Source of the DNA: Caldovatus sediminis
GTDB lineage: Bacteria > Pseudomonadota > Alphaproteobacteria > Acetobacterales > Acetobacteraceae
DNA length: 64,000 nt
Direction: 5' to 3'
NCBI RefSeq assembly: GCF_014644455.1
Contig: NZ_BMKS01000015.1
Coordinates: 1 to 64,000 of the forward strand
The notes under the pieces are model-generated. The model made no database searches and had not been told where the DNA came from. It worked only from the letters and a program-made list of their open reading frames with translations. Position 1 is the stretch's first letter. Each line of letters begins with the position of its first letter. Shown here piece after piece: positions 15,178 to 23,486 of the stretch. The translations under genes and the position numbers were made by a program.

Positions 15178-16446
15178 TTATTGGGCTTTCTCGGTCATCC
15201 CAGCTTCGCCGACGCCGCGGGCCGCGGCGATGTCGCCGAAGGTGCGGTCCTCGCCGTCCAGGACGGCGGCCTCCCCGGTGGCCTCCTGCCAGCGCCGGAC
15301 GATGACGTCGGCGTAGGCGGGATCGAGCTCGAGCAGCACGGCGCGCCGCCCGGTGCGCTCCGCCGCGATCATGGTCGTCCCGGAGCCGCCGAAGGGATCG
15401 AGCACGGTGTCGCGCTGCTTGCTGCTGTTGCGGATCGCGCGCTCCACCAGCGCCACCGGCTTCATGGTGGGGTGCAGGTCGTTCCGCGCCGGCTTGTCGA
15501 AGTGCCAGACGTTGCCCTGGTCGCGGGCGCCGCACCAGTAGTGCTGGGCGCCTGCCTTCCAGCCGTAGAGCATCGCCTCGAACTGCTGGTGGTAGTCGGC
15601 GCGGCCGAGCGCGAAGGTGTTCTTCGCCCAGATGATGGTGCTCGACCACTTCCCACCGGCCTCCTGCCAGGCGCGATGCAGCGTCGGCCACTCGGACGAG
15701 GACATGCAGACGTAGCAGGCGCCCTTCGTCACCGAGAGCAGGTTCGCCAGCGCCGGGCGAAGGAAGTCGAGGAAGCCAGAGCCCAGCGCGTCGTTGGCGA
15801 TGGTCATCCTGGCCGCTGTGCCGCCCCGGTAGGCGACGTTGTAGGGCGGGTCCGTGAAGGCCATGTCGGCGAGGCGATCGGCACCGAGCGCCCGCTGCAC
15901 GTCATCTAACCTGGTCGCGTCGCCGCAGAGCAGGCGGTGCTCGCCGCAGCGCCAGAGGTCGCCCGCGCGGGTGACCGGGACGGCGGGCGGCGGCGGGGCG
16001 TCGTCGGCGCCGTCTTCGCCGAGCCCGGCGTCGGCCGCGGCCAGCAGCCGGTCGAGCTCCATCCCTGAGAAGCCGAGGACGTCGAGGTCCACCGCCGCCT
16101 CGTCGCGGATGCGGGCGATCTCGGCCGCCAGGAGCGCCTCGTCCCAGCCGGAGTTGAGCGCGATCTGGTTGTCCGCCAGCCGCAGGGCCCGGGCTTGCGC
16201 CTCGGTCAGGTGGGCAAGGCGGATCGCCGGCACCGCCGCCATGCCGAGGCGCTTGGCCGCCATGACCCGGCCGTGGCCGGCGACCAGCACGCCGGCGGCG
16301 TCGACCAGCACCGGGTTCACGAAGCCGAATTCGGCGATCGAGGCGGCGATCTGCGCCACCTGCGCCTCGGAGTGGGTGCGGGCGTTCTCGGCGTAGGGGA
16401 CGAGCGCTACCACTGCCACGGTGGTGACCTGAAGCTCAGGCTGCAT
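15178..16446 (-). CDS. ParB-like domain plus adenine/cytosine-N DNA methyltransferase
   Basis: This 422-residue protein has an N-terminal ParB/sulfiredoxin-like domain (residues about 8-95, with NARTHSEAQV and VLVAGHGRVMAAKRL) followed by a beta-class methyltransferase. The catalytic motif is TDPPY at 198-202 and the AdoMet motif DPFGGSGTT lies near the C-terminus, with the recognition region between them. Such fusions are common in prophages and act as orphan methylases, probably protecting phage DNA from host restriction. ATG 16446 overlaps the stop of the sister methylase by 11 nt. No cognate endonuclease is adjacent. Confidence 0.9.
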   Translation of the reverse strand: MQPELQVTTVAVVALVPYAENARTHSEAQVAQIAASIAEFGFVNPVLVDAAGVLVAGHGRVMAAKRLGMAAVPAIRLAHLTEAQARALRLADNQIALNSGWDEALLAAEIARIRDEAAVDLDVLGFSGMELDRLLAAADAGLGEDGADDAPPPPAVPVTRAGDLWRCGEHRLLCGDATRLDDVQRALGADRLADMAFTDPPYNVAYRGGTAARMTIANDALGSGFLDFLRPALANLLSVTKGACYVCMSSSEWPTLHRAWQEAGGKWSSTIIWAKNTFALGRADYHQQFEAMLYGWKAGAQHYWCGARDQGNVWHFDKPARNDLHPTMKPVALVERAIRNSSKQRDTVLDPFGGSGTTMIAAERTGRRAVLLELDPAYADVIVRRWQEATGEAAVLDGEDRTFGDIAAARGVGEAGMTEKAQ

Positions 16447-17908
16447 CGGCGGCCTCCGCCGGGACCCGTGCCGCGGCGACGGCGTCATAGTCCCGCCCGT
16501 CCTCCGCCAGGGTGACCGGCAGGTCGGGGTGCAGCAGGCGCCAGCGGGCGATCGCGAGGTCGACATAGGCCGGGGCGAGCTCGATGGCCCGCACCCGCCG
16601 CCCGGTGCGCTGGCCGGCGAGGAGCGTGGTGCCGGAGCCGGCGAAGGGCTCGAACACCGCCTCGCCCTCGTCCGTGTAGGCCCGCATCAGGAACTCCGGC
16701 AGCGCGACCGGGAACACCGCCGGGTGCTCGGTCTCGATGCCGCGGCCCTTGTGGCGGGTGATCCGCAGCACGCTGTCCGGGATCCGGCTCTCCTGCACCG
16801 GCAGGCCGATGTGGGTGTAGGCCTTCACCTCGCCGTCGGCGGCGCGCAGCCCGCTGCCCTTGTTCGGGGTGCCGGCCCACTTGCAGGGCACGATCTTGTT
16901 CGGCTGGCGCGCCTCGCGGTTGAGGTGGAACACCAGCTCGAAGGCCGGCGCGAGGCGGCCGTTCCAGTCCCCGGGCAGGCCGGGACCCTGGTCCCAGGCG
17001 TAGAGGCCGAAGCGGCGCCAGCCCTGCGCTCGCATCCAGTCCAGCCAGCCGGACCAGTAGGGCTGCCATTCCCCCTCGCGGTGGATCAGGCCGAGGTTCA
17101 CCAGCGCCTGGCCGTCGTCCCGCAGGATCAGCGGCAGATGCTGGAACACGCCCCGCATCAGCGCATCCCAGTCGGAGACGCCGCCGGTGGTGTAGTCGCG
17201 CTGGTTGCCATAGGGCGGGCTGGTGAACAGCAGCGCCGCGTGGTCGCCAGCCATGACCTGAGCCACCGAAGCAGCGTCGGTGGAATCCCCGCAGAGCAGG
17301 CGGTGCTCGCCGAGCAGCCAGAGGTCACCGGGGCGGGTGATGGCCTGGCGCGGCGGGTCCGTTTCGGCATCGGCGGGGTCCTCCGCCGGCGCCTCGTCCG
17401 TATCCGCCATGCCAGGCGCGCCACCCCCGCCGGCCTCCGGCTGATCTGCTTCCTCGGGCGCTTCGCCATCGGTGACGGCGGTCTCTGCCGCCGCGAGGAT
17501 CGCGCTCAGCTCGTCGGCCGAGAAGCCGAGCGTGGCCACGTCGATCTCCGCCGCGGCCTGCACGCCGGCCAGCGCCTCGCGCAGCAGCGCCTGGTCCCAG
17601 GTGGCGTTCTCCGCGATGCGGTTGTCGGCGAGTCGGAGCGCGTCCTTCTGCGCCGGCGAGAGGTGGCGCAGCACGATCACCGGCACCCGCTCGATGCCGA
17701 GCGCCACCGCCGCCTCGAGCCGGCCATGGCCGGCGATCAGCACGCCCGCCTCGTCCACCAGCAGCGGGTTGGTGAAGCCGAAGGCCAGCATGCTGGCCTT
17801 GATCTGCTCGATCTGCGCCGCGCCGTGCACCCGGGCGTTGCCGGGGTGGGCGCGCAGCTCGGCCACCGGGCGCAGCAGGATCTTCGCCGCCATCCAGGGG
17901 AGCGTCAT
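16436..17908 (-). CDS. Second ParB-like domain plus DNA methyltransferase
   Basis: This 490-residue relative of the downstream methylase has the same plan: ParB-like domain (about 10-100, NARVHGAAQIEQIKASMLAF, VLIAGHGRLEAAVAL), an acidic linker (145-185), then a beta-class methyltransferase. Its catalytic motif is TSPPYGNQRDYTTGG, a TSPPY variant typical of N4-cytosine or related enzymes, and its AdoMet motif is EPFAGSGTT. The two genes are diverged tandem copies, not identical, so they probably modify different sequences. ATG 17908 is used; ATG 17893 is an alternative. A repeat-bearing leader lies just upstream. Confidence 0.9.
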   Translation of the reverse strand: MTLPWMAAKILLRPVAELRAHPGNARVHGAAQIEQIKASMLAFGFTNPLLVDEAGVLIAGHGRLEAAVALGIERVPVIVLRHLSPAQKDALRLADNRIAENATWDQALLREALAGVQAAAEIDVATLGFSADELSAILAAAETAVTDGEAPEEADQPEAGGGGAPGMADTDEAPAEDPADAETDPPRQAITRPGDLWLLGEHRLLCGDSTDAASVAQVMAGDHAALLFTSPPYGNQRDYTTGGVSDWDALMRGVFQHLPLILRDDGQALVNLGLIHREGEWQPYWSGWLDWMRAQGWRRFGLYAWDQGPGLPGDWNGRLAPAFELVFHLNREARQPNKIVPCKWAGTPNKGSGLRAADGEVKAYTHIGLPVQESRIPDSVLRITRHKGRGIETEHPAVFPVALPEFLMRAYTDEGEAVFEPFAGSGTTLLAGQRTGRRVRAIELAPAYVDLAIARWRLLHPDLPVTLAEDGRDYDAVAAARVPAEAADAA

Positions 17909-18310
17909 CGGGCCATCCGGGATCAGGGTGGGTGCGAACCATGCGCGGCGGCCAGCGGGAACCGCGCGCCGCCACGGTTCGCAGCTAAACGATTGAGATC
18001 AGGGCCGTGTGGTGCGAACCGCGAACCATGTTTTCGGCCTGGCGCTGGCGAAGTCGCGCGCTTCCGCCCCCCGCATACGCCAGGCTCAGGAAGGACCCTG
18101 CGGCTCGAGAGCCACTGTCTCGATCGAGCGACGCCGTGGCTGGCGAGCCGCGGCGCGGCCGCGCCTTTTCGAGGTGACCTGATGATAGGTCGTGTGGATT
18201 TCGCTCCGCAACACGACATTCGTTCGCTGTGCTATGCTTGTCTACGCTCCTCGCTTTCTTCCTTGTCCCGAAGGAGCCAATGGCACAGCGCTCCCTCCGT
18301 CGATTGTCTT
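17909..18310. other. 402-nt stretch without a convincing gene; repeat-bearing leader
   Basis: No ORF here has a good start, ribosome site or recognisable product. The stretch separates the GIY-YIG gene from the methylase pair. It holds copies of GCGAACC in both orientations near the methylase start (17931-18027) and an inverted repeat GCCTGGCG/CGCCAGGC at 18037-18044 and 18078-18085. It probably contains the promoter or operator of the methylase genes. Confidence 0.5.
17931..18027. repeat. GCGAACC repeat cluster upstream of the methylase genes
   Basis: GGTGCGAACC occurs exactly at 17931-17940 and again at 18011-18020. A further GCGAACC abuts the second copy (18021-18027), and an inverted copy GGTTCGC lies at 17976-17982. 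The cluster is 23-119 bp upstream of the first methylase start, so a binding-site array for a regulator is plausible. I cannot tell which protein would bind. Confidence 0.5.
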
Positions 18311-18859
18311 TCAGGTGCTGGGACATTTAGCCGCTTGGCGACGAATCGCAGCATGCTGCTCAGGCGTGTAGCGCAGCTCGTCGAGCAGAGCGTCAACGAG
18401 ACCAGTCGGCTCTGGCACGGGGACGAAGCTGCGCTTGCTCCCCCAGGCAAGCATCCCTGCTGGCGCTATTGCCTGAACCGCCAACTCGAGCTCTGCCAGG
18501 ATGCCGGAGAGCGTCGGCGGCACGACGAGAAATGCCGCGCGGCAGTACCGTCTGGCAAATGCCATACGTAGCGCTTTCGACTGCCGAGCATCCGGGCATC
18601 TATCCCCCTTGGCTCGCCACATCCGGCCCGTGTTGTAGGCGTGCGAGAACTTGTGGCTGCGGCCCTCAGAGCCACCAACGTGGCGGCCATAGATTCGCCC
18701 GTGGAAGCCATACTTGTCCTTTCTGGTGATGCCAACGTAGCGGATCACACCGGTGTGGTCGTAAAGCGCATAGATCCCGTGATCATGAGGTAGCGCGTCC
18801 AGTTGGACCGGCTCACGAGCCGTGAGCTCCCGGAACACGTTGAGGGGCTCCAGAGTCAT
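18311..18859 (-). CDS. Stand-alone GIY-YIG nuclease-domain protein
   Basis: This 182-residue protein carries the GIY-YIG signature near its start: HGIYALYDHTG, then IRYVGITRK, then GRIYGRHVGG, which contributes the conserved Arg. The remainder (LVVPPTLSGILAELELAVQA) is helical without a DNA-binding module that I recognise. GIY-YIG domains cut DNA in homing endonucleases, restriction enzymes and repair proteins. ATG 18859 has GAGGTGA upstream; the GTG at 18877 would be an alternative. It lies alone between the leader of the methylase genes and the small early genes. A homing-type or phage-competition nuclease is a guess. Confidence 0.8.
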   Translation of the reverse strand: MTLEPLNVFRELTAREPVQLDALPHDHGIYALYDHTGVIRYVGITRKDKYGFHGRIYGRHVGGSEGRSHKFSHAYNTGRMWRAKGDRCPDARQSKALRMAFARRYCRAAFLVVPPTLSGILAELELAVQAIAPAGMLAWGSKRSFVPVPEPTGLVDALLDELRYTPEQHAAIRRQAAKCPST

Positions 18860-18949
18860 CCAGTCACCTCGGTTCACAGGCCGATCATCGCTTCTGATCG
18901 TGGTCCTTCAATCGGGAGGGCGCTAGGCGATCTCCCCCCACTGAGACCC

Positions 18950-19501
18950 TCATGCCGCCCTCGTCCGCGGCACGAGCCCGAAGTGCCCTGCCAGGACGCT
19001 GAGCGTCGCCACCAGCATGCCCTGCGCCTGGGGCGGCGCGACGGGGCGGCCCCCCCATCCCTGGCGCATCGCCCACTCCCGCACCGACATCTCCAGGCCG
19101 ACGACGTACCAGGCACAGGAGCCTGCGGCGCTCTCGTGGCCGCCCAGCGCGTCGAGCGCCTCGGCGACCTTGCGGCGCGCGTCCATGTTCCGCTCCGACA
19201 GCGCGTCCGCGGTCTTCCCCGGCAGCCGGATCAGCGGCGAGCGCGACATGCCGTCCAGAGCCGCGCGTCGGAACAGCGCGCGGAAGTAGCCGCCAGCATC
19301 GTGCATCTCCTGCGTGATGGTGCCGTTGGCCAGCATCATCCCGAGCGTGTCCACCGCGCGCCGGTGCTGCACAGGACTGCCCGTCTCCGGATCGGCCTCG
19401 CGGATCGGCTCCGAGAAGCCCCCGTGCTGCAGGCGCCACCGGCTCGGCGTCCCGAGGCTCTCCGGCTGGCTGCCGATCTTCTTCTTGCGCTTAGCGGCCA
19501 T
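18950..19501 (-). CDS. DUF6456-like phage protein
   Basis: This 183-residue protein has a basic N-terminus (MAAKRKKKIG), a central helical part (MHDAGGYFRALFRRAALDG) and a C-terminal part (EALDALGGHESAAGSCAWYVV, then LSVLAGHFGLV) that resembles DUF6456, a helical domain seen in alphaproteobacterial phages and in CcrM-associated regulators. Function unknown. ATG at 19501 overlaps the small gene upstream by 11 nt. The family assignment is from memory and tentative. Confidence 0.7.
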   Translation of the reverse strand: MAAKRKKKIGSQPESLGTPSRWRLQHGGFSEPIREADPETGSPVQHRRAVDTLGMMLANGTITQEMHDAGGYFRALFRRAALDGMSRSPLIRLPGKTADALSERNMDARRKVAEALDALGGHESAAGSCAWYVVGLEMSVREWAMRQGWGGRPVAPPQAQGMLVATLSVLAGHFGLVPRTRAA

Positions 19502-19718
19502 GGCTCATGCCTCCGTTCCGCGGCCCCCAGCGCCGCGTCGCTTCGTTGGTGAGGGCCTGGCGCAGCCAGGGATCGGTGATGTCCTCGAGGCGAAGAGCGA
19601 CAACGCCCTGTTCTCGCCAGACGCGCCGGCGCATCGCCTCGAGGTCGGCGGCGTTGGTCGGGCTCGGCTCTCGACCGAGCGGGCAGCGCGGAAGCGACGG
19701 TGCGCCGGGCAGCCTCAC
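19491..19718 (-). CDS. Small unknown phage protein
   Basis: This 75-residue protein starts at a GTG (19718) that overlaps the RuvC-like stop as GTGA. It begins VRLPGAPSLPRCPLGREPSP and continues with helices (DLEAMRRRVWREQGVVALRL). Both neighbours overlap it, so it is part of one translationally coupled string. No family recognised. Confidence 0.65.
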   Translation of the reverse strand: MRLPGAPSLPRCPLGREPSPTNAADLEAMRRRVWREQGVVALRLEDITDPWLRQALTNEATRRWGPRNGGMSHGR

Positions 19719-20332
19719 TGCGCACCACCCTGGGCGTCGATCGCCCACAGCAGAAGGGCCAGGGCATCCGCCTCGTTGTCATCTGCGGGTGCGAAGCCAC
19801 GGGCCCGCATGGCCGCGATGACAGCGTCCTTGCCGGCATTGCCTTTGCCAGTTGCGAAGCGCTTGATCGTGCCGACCGGGACGCCCTGGTAGGGGACGCC
19901 GGAGCTTTCGCACCAGGCGGTGAGATGGGCGAGGAAGCCGCCATAGACATGCGCCGCGGTGGTGCCGGCATGGCGCCGCACCTCCTCGAAGACGACGCTG
20001 CCGAGCGGGCCGGCGCTCGAGCCCATGCTGTCCAGCCAGCGGCGGAAGCGCAGCCAGCCCATGCCGCCGCCCTCGAAGCGGCCCGGACGGAAGCTGGCCG
20101 TGCCGGAGGTGATGGTGCCGTCGGCCAAGCGGACGGCCCAGCCGAGGGTGCTGCCGAGGTCGAGGGCCAGCAGGCTGCCGGCCGGGCCGCTGACGGTCCT
20201 GACAGATCTGACGCAGCTCCGGGAAACCCCGTCACGCGCGGGCGTGCGCGCCCGCGTGACGGGTGTTTGGGGGCGATCTGTCAGTTGCGTCAGGATGGTG
20301 GACATCCGCGGGTTTCCGTGCAGATCCATCAT
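19715..20332 (-). CDS. RuvC-like Holliday junction resolvase (phage type)
   Basis: This protein is up to 205 residues. The RNase H-fold core starts at LLALDLGSTLGWAV (first acidic residue), followed by GSVVFEEVRRH (second) and the C-terminal DDNEADALALLLW (third and fourth), matching RuvC/phage resolvases that cut branched DNA before packaging. The first ~55 residues are poorly conserved and are encoded by a repeat-rich DNA segment, so the true start may be the ATG at 20332 (TGATG overlap with the primase stop) or a later one. It belongs to the replication/recombination block. Confidence 0.8.
   Translation of the reverse strand: MMDLHGNPRMSTILTQLTDRPQTPVTRARTPARDGVSRSCVRSVRTVSGPAGSLLALDLGSTLGWAVRLADGTITSGTASFRPGRFEGGGMGWLRFRRWLDSMGSSAGPLGSVVFEEVRRHAGTTAAHVYGGFLAHLTAWCESSGVPYQGVPVGTIKRFATGKGNAGKDAVIAAMRARGFAPADDNEADALALLLWAIDAQGGAQ
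20190..20293. repeat. Repeat cluster with strong GC hairpin; candidate origin or regulatory structure
   Basis: An 11-bp inverted repeat CCCGTCACGCG/CGCGTGACGGG (20228-20238 and 20253-20263) forms a stable hairpin. It is flanked by TGACAGAT (20200-20207) and CTGACGCA (20208-20215) on one side, and by ATCTGTCA (20276-20283) and TGCGTCAG (20286-20293) on the other. CTGAC also recurs at 20190-20194. All of this falls in the 5' end of the RuvC-like gene, right after the primase-helicase gene. Confidence 0.55.
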
Positions 20333-22728
20333 CAGAACTCCATGCTGCTGGTGGTGGCCGTGCCGCCGGCCTTGAGCGCGATCCCGCGAAAGGCGCGCTG
20401 AGTGGTGGCGCCGTCCCGGCACCGCTCGAAGCCGCGGTTGACGAGGTTGTCCGAGAAGCGCCGGACCGAGCCGACGAACTCGCCGTTCGCCTCCGCCCAG
20501 GCCTTCCAGGCGGCGAACAGGGTCGAGACGAGTTCCGTGCTGGCCGGGGATGTCTGGCAATGGTCGGAGATCCACCGCCCGAGGGCGTCCTCGGCCTCGA
20601 AATACTCGTCGGTGGCCGCCAGGACGGTCGCCGGCGGACGGAGGCCGACCCGCTGCCACTCGAGGCAGCCCTGCGGCGCCCAGGCGAGGATGCCGTCACG
20701 CTCGGCCAGCAGCCGCTCGGGCAGGCGCTTGTCGCGCTGGGCGGGCGGGATGGTGACCGTGAAGGGCACCATGTGCAGCCGCCGCCGCATCGCCTGGTCG
20801 ACATTGCGGATGGAGGGCTTGTGGTTGCCCGCGACCAGCAGCTTGAACTGCGGGGTGAACTCGAAGAAGTCCTGCCGCATGAACCGCGCGGTGATGCGGT
20901 CGCCGCCGGTGAGCGCCTTCAGCTTGCTCTCCGCCCAGCGGCTTCCCTGCTCGGTCTCGATCGAGGTGACGATGCGGGCGCCGCGCAGCCCGGCCATGTC
21001 GGTCGGGTGGCGATCGCCGGTGGTCGCCATGAACATGTCCATCGGCGCGACGGTCGCGTAGTCGCCGAGCAGGGCCGTCAGCGTGTTGGCGAACACCGAC
21101 TTGCCGTTCGCGCCGGTGCCGTAGAGGAAGAACAGCGCATGCTCGGTGGTGACGCCGGTGAGCGCGTAACCGACGACCCGGCGGAGATAGGCCTGCAATT
21201 CGGCGTCGCCGCCCGTCACCTGCGCGAGGAAGGCAACCCACGCCGGGCAATCCCCCTGCGGCGCCGCGCTGGTGATCTTCGTCATGCAGAGGACGCGGTC
21301 GTGCCGAGCGAGCGCACCGCTGCGCAGATCCACGACGCCGGCCGGGGTGTTCAGCAGCCAGGGATCGCGGTCCCAGACCTCGGCGGTGGTGGCGTGACGG
21401 CGATCGGCGCGCGCCAGGCGCTCGACGGCAGCCACCGTCGAGGCCTGCGACAGCTTCGTCCGGACCTTGGCGTTGTTCGCGCGGTTCGCCGCGGCGCGGC
21501 AGACGCGGCGGGCCAGGTCGAAGGCGCGCAGCGTGCCCTCGCGCTCCCAGCGGCATCCGGTCCAGGTGAGCCAAGCGCCCCAGACGGCGACGTGCCGCCA
21601 GTCCTCGCCGTGCTCCTCGCTGAATTCGGCCGCGAGCGCATCCTCGGTGAAGCCGATCGGCAGAAGGCCGTCATCCCCGGTGCCATCGCCGCCGGCTTCG
21701 CCATTCCCAGAGTCGGCTGCGTCCGGGCCGGCGTGGCTCGCCTCGGCCCTGCGCCACAGCCGCTCCGCCTCCTGGCGCAGCCGGTCCTCGGGCCAGGGCG
21801 GGCTGATCCGCGCGGCGTTGTAGTCGCAGATCTCCTGCCAGGCCTGGGCCGCGGTGACGAAGCCGTCCTGGCAGCGCCGGATCCAGTATCCGATGATCCG
21901 GGAGAGCGCGTCGAACCGGGTCACGCCATCGACACCGCCCTCGCGGATCTGCTGGCCGAAGAGTTCAGTGACCTCCCCGCGGGTGGCGCCCGCACCGTTG
22001 AAGTCGAGAGGGTCGCCGTCCGCGTCGGCAGACACCCCGGCGCCGACCCCTGGCAGAGGCGGCATGGCGAGCACGGCCTCCGCGAACTCGGCGAGATCGT
22101 GGTCGCGACCGTGCGTGGCCAGGACAGCGACGAGACTCCGGCGGCCGCCCTTGGCGTGGACCGAGCCGGCGACGCGGATCGGCTGGTGCGCCGACCGGAA
22201 GGCCGGGTCGCCGCCGACCTTCGCGGCGATCACGTGGCGCAGCCGGCACACCGTCGCCAGGTCCTCGCCCGCCGCCGGCTCGGTGAGCCGCCAGTAGAGG
22301 TGGAGCTTCGCCTGTCCGTCCGCGGTGACGCCGCCCGAGGCGACCTCGAGGCTGGGCGGGCCGAGGTGCTGGAGCAGGTGCGCGCGCTTCGCGGCGATGT
22401 CGCCGCCGTCGAGGTCGACCAGGACCACCTGCATCTGCGCAATGTGCTCGGCGCTGGCCTGGCCGGGCGCGGCGACCGTGCCGGGGATGACGTAGAGCGC
22501 CATGCCCGCCTCGGCGGCCCATTGCGCCTGGACGGCGAGCTTGGCCGGCAGATCGGCATCGGCCGGCAGGAAGGGCGTGTGCGGGGCGCGGTCGGGCCCA
22601 CCCTTCTCGGCGAGGGCCCGGACCGCCACCCAGCCCTCGCACCAGCCGAAGACCATGTCGGCATAGGCTGCGACCATCGCGGCATCGGGGGCGACCGGCA
22701 TGGGCGGGATCACCTCGGCGGCGCTCAC
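20332..22728 (-). CDS. Phage primase-helicase (D5/P4 type, SF3 helicase)
   Basis: This 798-residue protein starts at a GTG (22728) overlapping the nuclease stop (GTGA). The N-terminal half is a RepB/primase-polymerase-like part with the metal motif VVLVDLDGGD and HQPIRVAGSVHAKGG. The C-terminal half is a D5_N/SF3 helicase with Walker A LYGTGANGKS, Walker B region ARIVTSIETEQG and the sensor segment FKLLVAGNHKPSIRNVD. Such proteins both prime and unwind at phage or plasmid origins. It is followed by a candidate origin-like repeat region. Confidence 0.9.
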   Translation of the reverse strand: MSAAEVIPPMPVAPDAAMVAAYADMVFGWCEGWVAVRALAEKGGPDRAPHTPFLPADADLPAKLAVQAQWAAEAGMALYVIPGTVAAPGQASAEHIAQMQVVLVDLDGGDIAAKRAHLLQHLGPPSLEVASGGVTADGQAKLHLYWRLTEPAAGEDLATVCRLRHVIAAKVGGDPAFRSAHQPIRVAGSVHAKGGRRSLVAVLATHGRDHDLAEFAEAVLAMPPLPGVGAGVSADADGDPLDFNGAGATRGEVTELFGQQIREGGVDGVTRFDALSRIIGYWIRRCQDGFVTAAQAWQEICDYNAARISPPWPEDRLRQEAERLWRRAEASHAGPDAADSGNGEAGGDGTGDDGLLPIGFTEDALAAEFSEEHGEDWRHVAVWGAWLTWTGCRWEREGTLRAFDLARRVCRAAANRANNAKVRTKLSQASTVAAVERLARADRRHATTAEVWDRDPWLLNTPAGVVDLRSGALARHDRVLCMTKITSAAPQGDCPAWVAFLAQVTGGDAELQAYLRRVVGYALTGVTTEHALFFLYGTGANGKSVFANTLTALLGDYATVAPMDMFMATTGDRHPTDMAGLRGARIVTSIETEQGSRWAESKLKALTGGDRITARFMRQDFFEFTPQFKLLVAGNHKPSIRNVDQAMRRRLHMVPFTVTIPPAQRDKRLPERLLAERDGILAWAPQGCLEWQRVGLRPPATVLAATDEYFEAEDALGRWISDHCQTSPASTELVSTLFAAWKAWAEANGEFVGSVRRFSDNLVNRGFERCRDGATTQRAFRGIALKAGGTATTSSMEF

Positions 22729-23486
22729 GACCAGCACCGCGTGCGCCAGGGGCAGCGGGCGCACTCGAGGTGCTCGGGCTCGGCCGCGACGCGGGGCAGC
22801 CACTCGCCGGCGTCGCAGGCCTGCAGGACGCGCACCGCCTTGTCGCTCGTGGCCTGGGCCAGCGCCCCGTCGAAGGGCACCAGCTCGTGGTGGAGCTCGC
22901 TCGTGTCCTTGTTCACCGCGGTGAACAGGGCCGGCGCCTCGGTCAGGCCCATGTAGGCCTGGTAGAGCGCGATCTGCGCCGCGTAGATCGGCTTGGCCGC
23001 GGCGACGCCGCGCCGGACCATCTCCTTCCAGTTCCGGGCGTTGGCCGACTTGCACTCCCACAGCGCCGGCACGGCGACCACGCCCTGCGCCGGGGTGGGG
23101 ACCGCAACGACCACGCCGTCGATGTGCCCCTGCACTCGCCCGCCGGCGACGGAGAAGCCGAACTGCTCGCCGGCGCGGCTGCGGGTGCGGAGGTCGAAGC
23201 CGGCGCGGCGGAGCCAGCCGATGGCGAGGTCCTCGAAGACGTGCCCCACCGCGAAGATCCGCAGCGTCTGGCCCGAGAAGCCGGTGTCCGGGTCGCGCGG
23301 GACGTCCAGGAACTCATACTGCAGGCGTCGGGCGCAGGGATCGCCGAGCCGCGAGCCGCCGAGATACTCCCGGCGCGCCCGCGTCCCGTTCTCCGCGACC
23401 AGCGCCGCGTCGACGAGCGCGTTGATCGCCTCCGCCGCGGTGGGCGGCTTCGGGCGATGGTTGAAGTCGAGGCTGGGCTCCGTCAT
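22725..23486 (-). CDS. Cas4/RecB-like PD-(D/E)XK exonuclease with Fe-S cluster cysteines
   Basis: This 253-residue protein has an N-terminal cysteine (GDPCARRLQYEFL), the nuclease core GHIDGVVV followed by LWECKSAN (the D and E-x-K residues), and a C-terminal C-x2-C-x5-C set (CARCPWRTRC). Four cysteines in this arrangement bind a 4Fe-4S cluster in Cas4 and AddB-type nucleases. In a phage it probably resects DNA ends for the Sak4-like recombinase encoded nearby. Start ATG 23486 overlaps the upstream stop (TGATG). Confidence 0.85.
   Translation of the reverse strand: MTEPSLDFNHRPKPPTAAEAINALVDAALVAENGTRARREYLGGSRLGDPCARRLQYEFLDVPRDPDTGFSGQTLRIFAVGHVFEDLAIGWLRRAGFDLRTRSRAGEQFGFSVAGGRVQGHIDGVVVAVPTPAQGVVAVPALWECKSANARNWKEMVRRGVAAAKPIYAAQIALYQAYMGLTEAPALFTAVNKDTSELHHELVPFDGALAQATSDKAVRVLQACDAGEWLPRVAAEPEHLECARCPWRTRCWS

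Noticed and set aside
18037-18085. Inverted repeat GCCTGGCG/CGCCAGGC as a terminator
   Set aside because: The arms are 33 bases apart and no T-run follows in either direction, so a terminator is not supported.
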